From: Anisakis pegreffii
Lineage: Eukaryota; Nematoda; Chromadorea; Rhabditida; Anisakidae
Length of the DNA stretch: 64,000 nt
NCBI GenBank assembly: GCA_035041965.1
Contig: JAPYMA010003031.1
Location: forward strand, 48,017 to 112,016
Direction of reading: 5' to 3'
Shown in pieces: positions 60,966 through 64,000 of this stretch (the first letter of the stretch is position 1; each line of letters starts with the position of its first letter). Both the position numbers and the translations under genes were made by a program. The notes beneath the pieces were generated by a model. It was not told the origin of the DNA. It did no database searches and saw nothing but the letters and a program-made list of their open reading frames with translations.

Positions 60966-63400
60966 GAACAATAACATCATTAGCAAATAAATCCAGCTTT
61001 TCCACAGCATCCGTCCACATCAAAAGGTATGTGATATGAACTGAATGAAAACTACAAATCAATGGAAGAAATAGGCGACGATTAAGGAACCCAATGAAAG
61101 TATAAACAAACAAGAATTGAATCTATTGTCAAATTGAGATGCGGTGAAGTTCTAATCAACTGTAGTCAAATTCAACAGCTAAACTCAATAATCGAGCACT
61201 AGAGGCCTCAGTATCCACGCTTAGAAAACACTCCATACTTTGAAGATAAGTTTGAGAGAATGAGACTAATTATAAAATAGATTTGAAGCAACAGTCTGGA
61301 TAATAACGATAGCAAAAGACATCATATAAGGGACAAAATAAGAGCAATTTTTTTCAATTATTCAAAACTTTGTATAATTTACATAATTATCGTCTTCATA
61401 ACGTATATAAAAGTGATTATTCATAAATGAATATTAGTTATAATAACGTTCAAGAAAGTAAAACAATACAGCAACATTAACACATATTTAATATTCGCAG
61501 AAAGGTGCGGGGAAGCAAACGATGTAATGTTTGTGATATTGGTAACAACGGAGAAGTATTAACTCGCAGTAATTTAAAAAGGAATAACCTTCATATAAAG
61601 AAATGCATGAATAAATAAGAAAATTAATTTGGAAGTAGTGCCCGGAAGAATTTCTGGCCCAAATGTTGACTGAAAGCGCTATCGGCTACTGGTAAAGTAC
61701 GTATTACAGATCTATAATGAAGCGAACAACTCATTAAATTTCCGATATTGCCAATTCAGTGGCTTTATTTCAAAACCTGAAAGAATTCGTTTCTGGAACC
61801 GTACTCCAGAACCTAAATTAGCTTTAGTTTTATTTCATTTAATGGGGAACGTCACTGAAGGACCAAATTGTTGGATGCGAAATTTGCGATGCTTAATCAT
61901 AAAACTTACGTCCTGTTTAAAAATACACGAAAATGGCGAGAAAGCCCATATTTAGCGCTGATAAAAGCGATGCTTCGGGAAAGCGCTCAATTTACCTCAT
62001 GTATATGCTATACGTTAATTGGACGGAAATTAGTTACGACTTGCTCAAACAGTGCATCCGGTAATCGTGCAGCTTAGGCCAAGGAGAAAGGGGTGTAGTT
62101 TGTAACAGACACAGAACATGCCGTAGTCATGGCATGCATGAAGACATTGTGCTACAGCTGTCTCCGCGGATTAAAAACTAATTTCTCGAACGAGGTTGGA
62201 GCTCATGCTTGGTTCTGGATGTTCAGGCGGTTACTAGGATTGTTCTTATTAACTCTAATCAACTTCGTTTGCTCCGCAGCTAGCGGTAAAAACCAGTATG
62301 ACGGCTGTCAGTTTATTAGACTTAACGCAGTTTGTAAATTACTGGAGAACGTGAACTTACAAATGAGTGGTTACTAAGCACTGAACTTAACTAAGTGGTA
62401 TTGATGGTGTTTCTACTGACTGCTGGGTGGAATGATCTAAGGTTTCAAAGGCTCCTTCTAAAGAAAAGAATGAAGTGACGTTCGACTTGAGCAGTTTACC
62501 ATTACAGTTGCCAGCGTTCTTGTATGGTTAAGTTCACAATTTGTTCACTCAGTTTTCAGTTGATCGAAGGAAAGAGGAGCATGCATGTACATTCAGAAGC
62601 GCTGACTGAACACTGGTGACGATTTCGATACGAAGCCTGACTTATGGCTGCCGGAAGGAAGTGTAGGTTTTTTCGAAGAAAAAAACTGAACGGAAGTCAG
62701 AGACGGCAGCCTTTTCTGTACATTTCACTAATTTTCAAGCAATGATGCTCACTCTAGCTTGCTGATCTCATCGTACCCTAGCATGCACTAAACGTCATAC
62801 CATGAATGCTCTATTCGTTGTATTGCTTTGCCATTCCTTTTCTATGCTAAATGACATGCTAAACGTCTTCCATAAACTCTGTCTCCTTTCGAGAGAATCG
62901 TTCATCTTATTCGAGAATTCTTGTTTTTTGTCATATCGCCATGTTTTACGAACGAATCTGATTCATTCCTAGAGGTTTGTTTTACTATGACTAAGGTAAG
63001 TGTGACGGATGATCTTCCCCTGAAACGTTCCTCAATTCATGATTACCCATTTCAGTTACATGTATCGCCAATAGTGTTTTGCATTAGCAAATTTTCAAAA
63101 TGCCCTGTCACATCGATATTTCGAGAAGTCTTTGAGTTTCAAGTCCTTAGTCCCTAACTACGATGTAAACAATCGCGCTAAGACTAGAACCTACACTGCA
63201 CTTGAATTCACTTATATCTATCGGCACAAAACTACAACAGTTGTCGCCAAAACAATCCTAGACCCATCGAACCTGACGAATACTGACAGCTCGTTGATTC
63301 TTTCTGGCTATTACGGTATAATTTGTGGTAACACGTGGAGAAACATTTATGCAGCTGTCGCGCCACGCACCATTCATATTTTCAAATTTATCCTAGTCTC
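60966..63400. other. no recognised gene; somewhat GC-richer unassigned frames
   Basis: Short open frames at 61868-62077, 62129-62377, 62921-63157 and 63132-63413 (all plus). The frame at 62129 has a hydrophobic run (LLGLFLLTLINFVCSAASG) like a signal peptide and several cysteines, but no support beyond that. A strong donor-like site (ACTAAG|GTAAGT) lies at 62995 and an acceptor-like CATTTCAG at about 63055. A gene may be present, but I could not build one. Confidence 0.3.
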
Positions 63401-63407
63401 AGCAAAG

Positions 63408-63601
63408 TTGTGAACATGCTTCCCAGCAAGAGCTTCAAACTTGAGCCTGACCCTACATGTGACATCGAACTGTACTCGGGTGCTCTGTGCGGGATCCCTA
63501 TGCACTTTGCGATTCCACCTCGCTCATGGAACGCCACCGAACCATGCCTAGCAATGTTCCCCTTCATTATGCCTGGCGTGACAGCATCAAAAACACGATA
63601 A
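63408..63601 (+). CDS. possible last exon of an unrecognised gene
   Basis: After an acceptor-like GTCTCAG (about 63403-63404) an open frame runs to TAA at 63601. It has even codon use and local GC above the surroundings, and encodes KSFKLEPDPTCDIELYSGAL, CGIPMHFAIPPRSWNATEP and AMFPFIMPGV. An overlapping upstream frame (63132-63413) is also open. Neither is recognised. Confidence 0.25.
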
Positions 63602-64000
63602 TGATGAATGAAACGAGAGGATGAACACGGTGATGAACACACGAAAACATTAACAACGCGAAATAATCACATAAACAACAACAACAATAGAACAATCAAA
63701 CAAATATTCACATGAACACGAGATTTCAATGTCTATGTCCAATCACACAACCCGAAATAGGACAACATGAAAAATTCTGAAAGAATATCTTGAAAACGAA
63801 ATCGAATCAAGCCAGCTCGTATCATTTTGGTCCAACTCAAAAGTAGTTTGAGGGTAAGTCAAGCTAATGCTAAGTGAAGCTTGCTAATTGAAGGAATCCT
63901 ACAATACCTGGCTTTCAGTAGCTTAAGTTATCAACTGGGTGCTCGAATAATAAAACTGAGAAAATTTCATGATGTTATCTTGAAGACACTGCCTCAAAAA
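63602..64000. other. window end, nothing recognised
   Basis: AT-rich with ACAACAACAA runs (about 63677-63690). No coding frame or repeat boundary is visible. Confidence 0.4.

Noticed and set aside
1..64000. CRISPR array, bacterial operon, riboswitch or rRNA
   Set aside because: No such structure was seen; the window is eukaryotic with spliced genes.

Overview
This 64 kb window is nuclear DNA of a nematode, most likely a parasitic one with an AT-rich genome and long introns. The evidence is a complete cuticle-collagen gene at the left end, GT-AG introns with TTTCAG-type acceptors, acceptor-like TTTCAG/TTGCAG sites just 5' of several start codons (typical of spliced-leader trans-splicing), and a nematode-style seven-transmembrane receptor. 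Protein-coding sequence is a small part of the window. All gene models below were joined by hand from reading frame, splice-site phase and family fit; no search was run. Species was not determined.

Left part (1-14 kb): a frameshifted 3' gene fragment; a three-exon cuticle collagen (+); a nine-exon ENPP-like (ectonucleotide pyrophosphatase/phosphodiesterase) gene (-) in which almost every catalytic and metal-binding residue is replaced; about 4 kb without a recognisable gene; then two tandem, related genes (-) for small cysteine-containing proteins. Between these two lies a palindromic repeat that carries a tRNA-like sequence in each arm.

Middle (14-50 kb): a hAT-type MITE with an 8-bp target duplication, an eight-exon SLC17-type MFS transporter (+), and a nischarin (PX domain plus leucine-rich repeats) gene (+) of ten exons. 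The third nischarin intron is about 18.8 kb and holds a complete six-exon TMEM121-family gene on the opposite strand, a possible small nested ORF, a second degenerate copy of the palindromic repeat, and about 14 kb of low-complexity, apparently non-coding DNA.

Right part (46-64 kb): a gene-poor stretch with a diverged tandem duplication, a seven-transmembrane chemoreceptor-type GPCR (+), two probable exons of an unrecognised gene (+), and, convergent with it, a gene (-) for a Shisa/WBP1-like cysteine-rich single-pass membrane protein with PPxY and proline-rich tails. In that protein an in-frame TGA sits where the family has a conserved cysteine. The last 5 kb has AAC/AAT-rich simple sequence and a few unassigned open frames.

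The genes do not form a pathway or operon. The clearest new biology is the catalytically dead ENPP-like protein, the TGA-at-cysteine membrane protein, the tandem cysteine-protein pair, and the tRNA-bearing foldback repeat.
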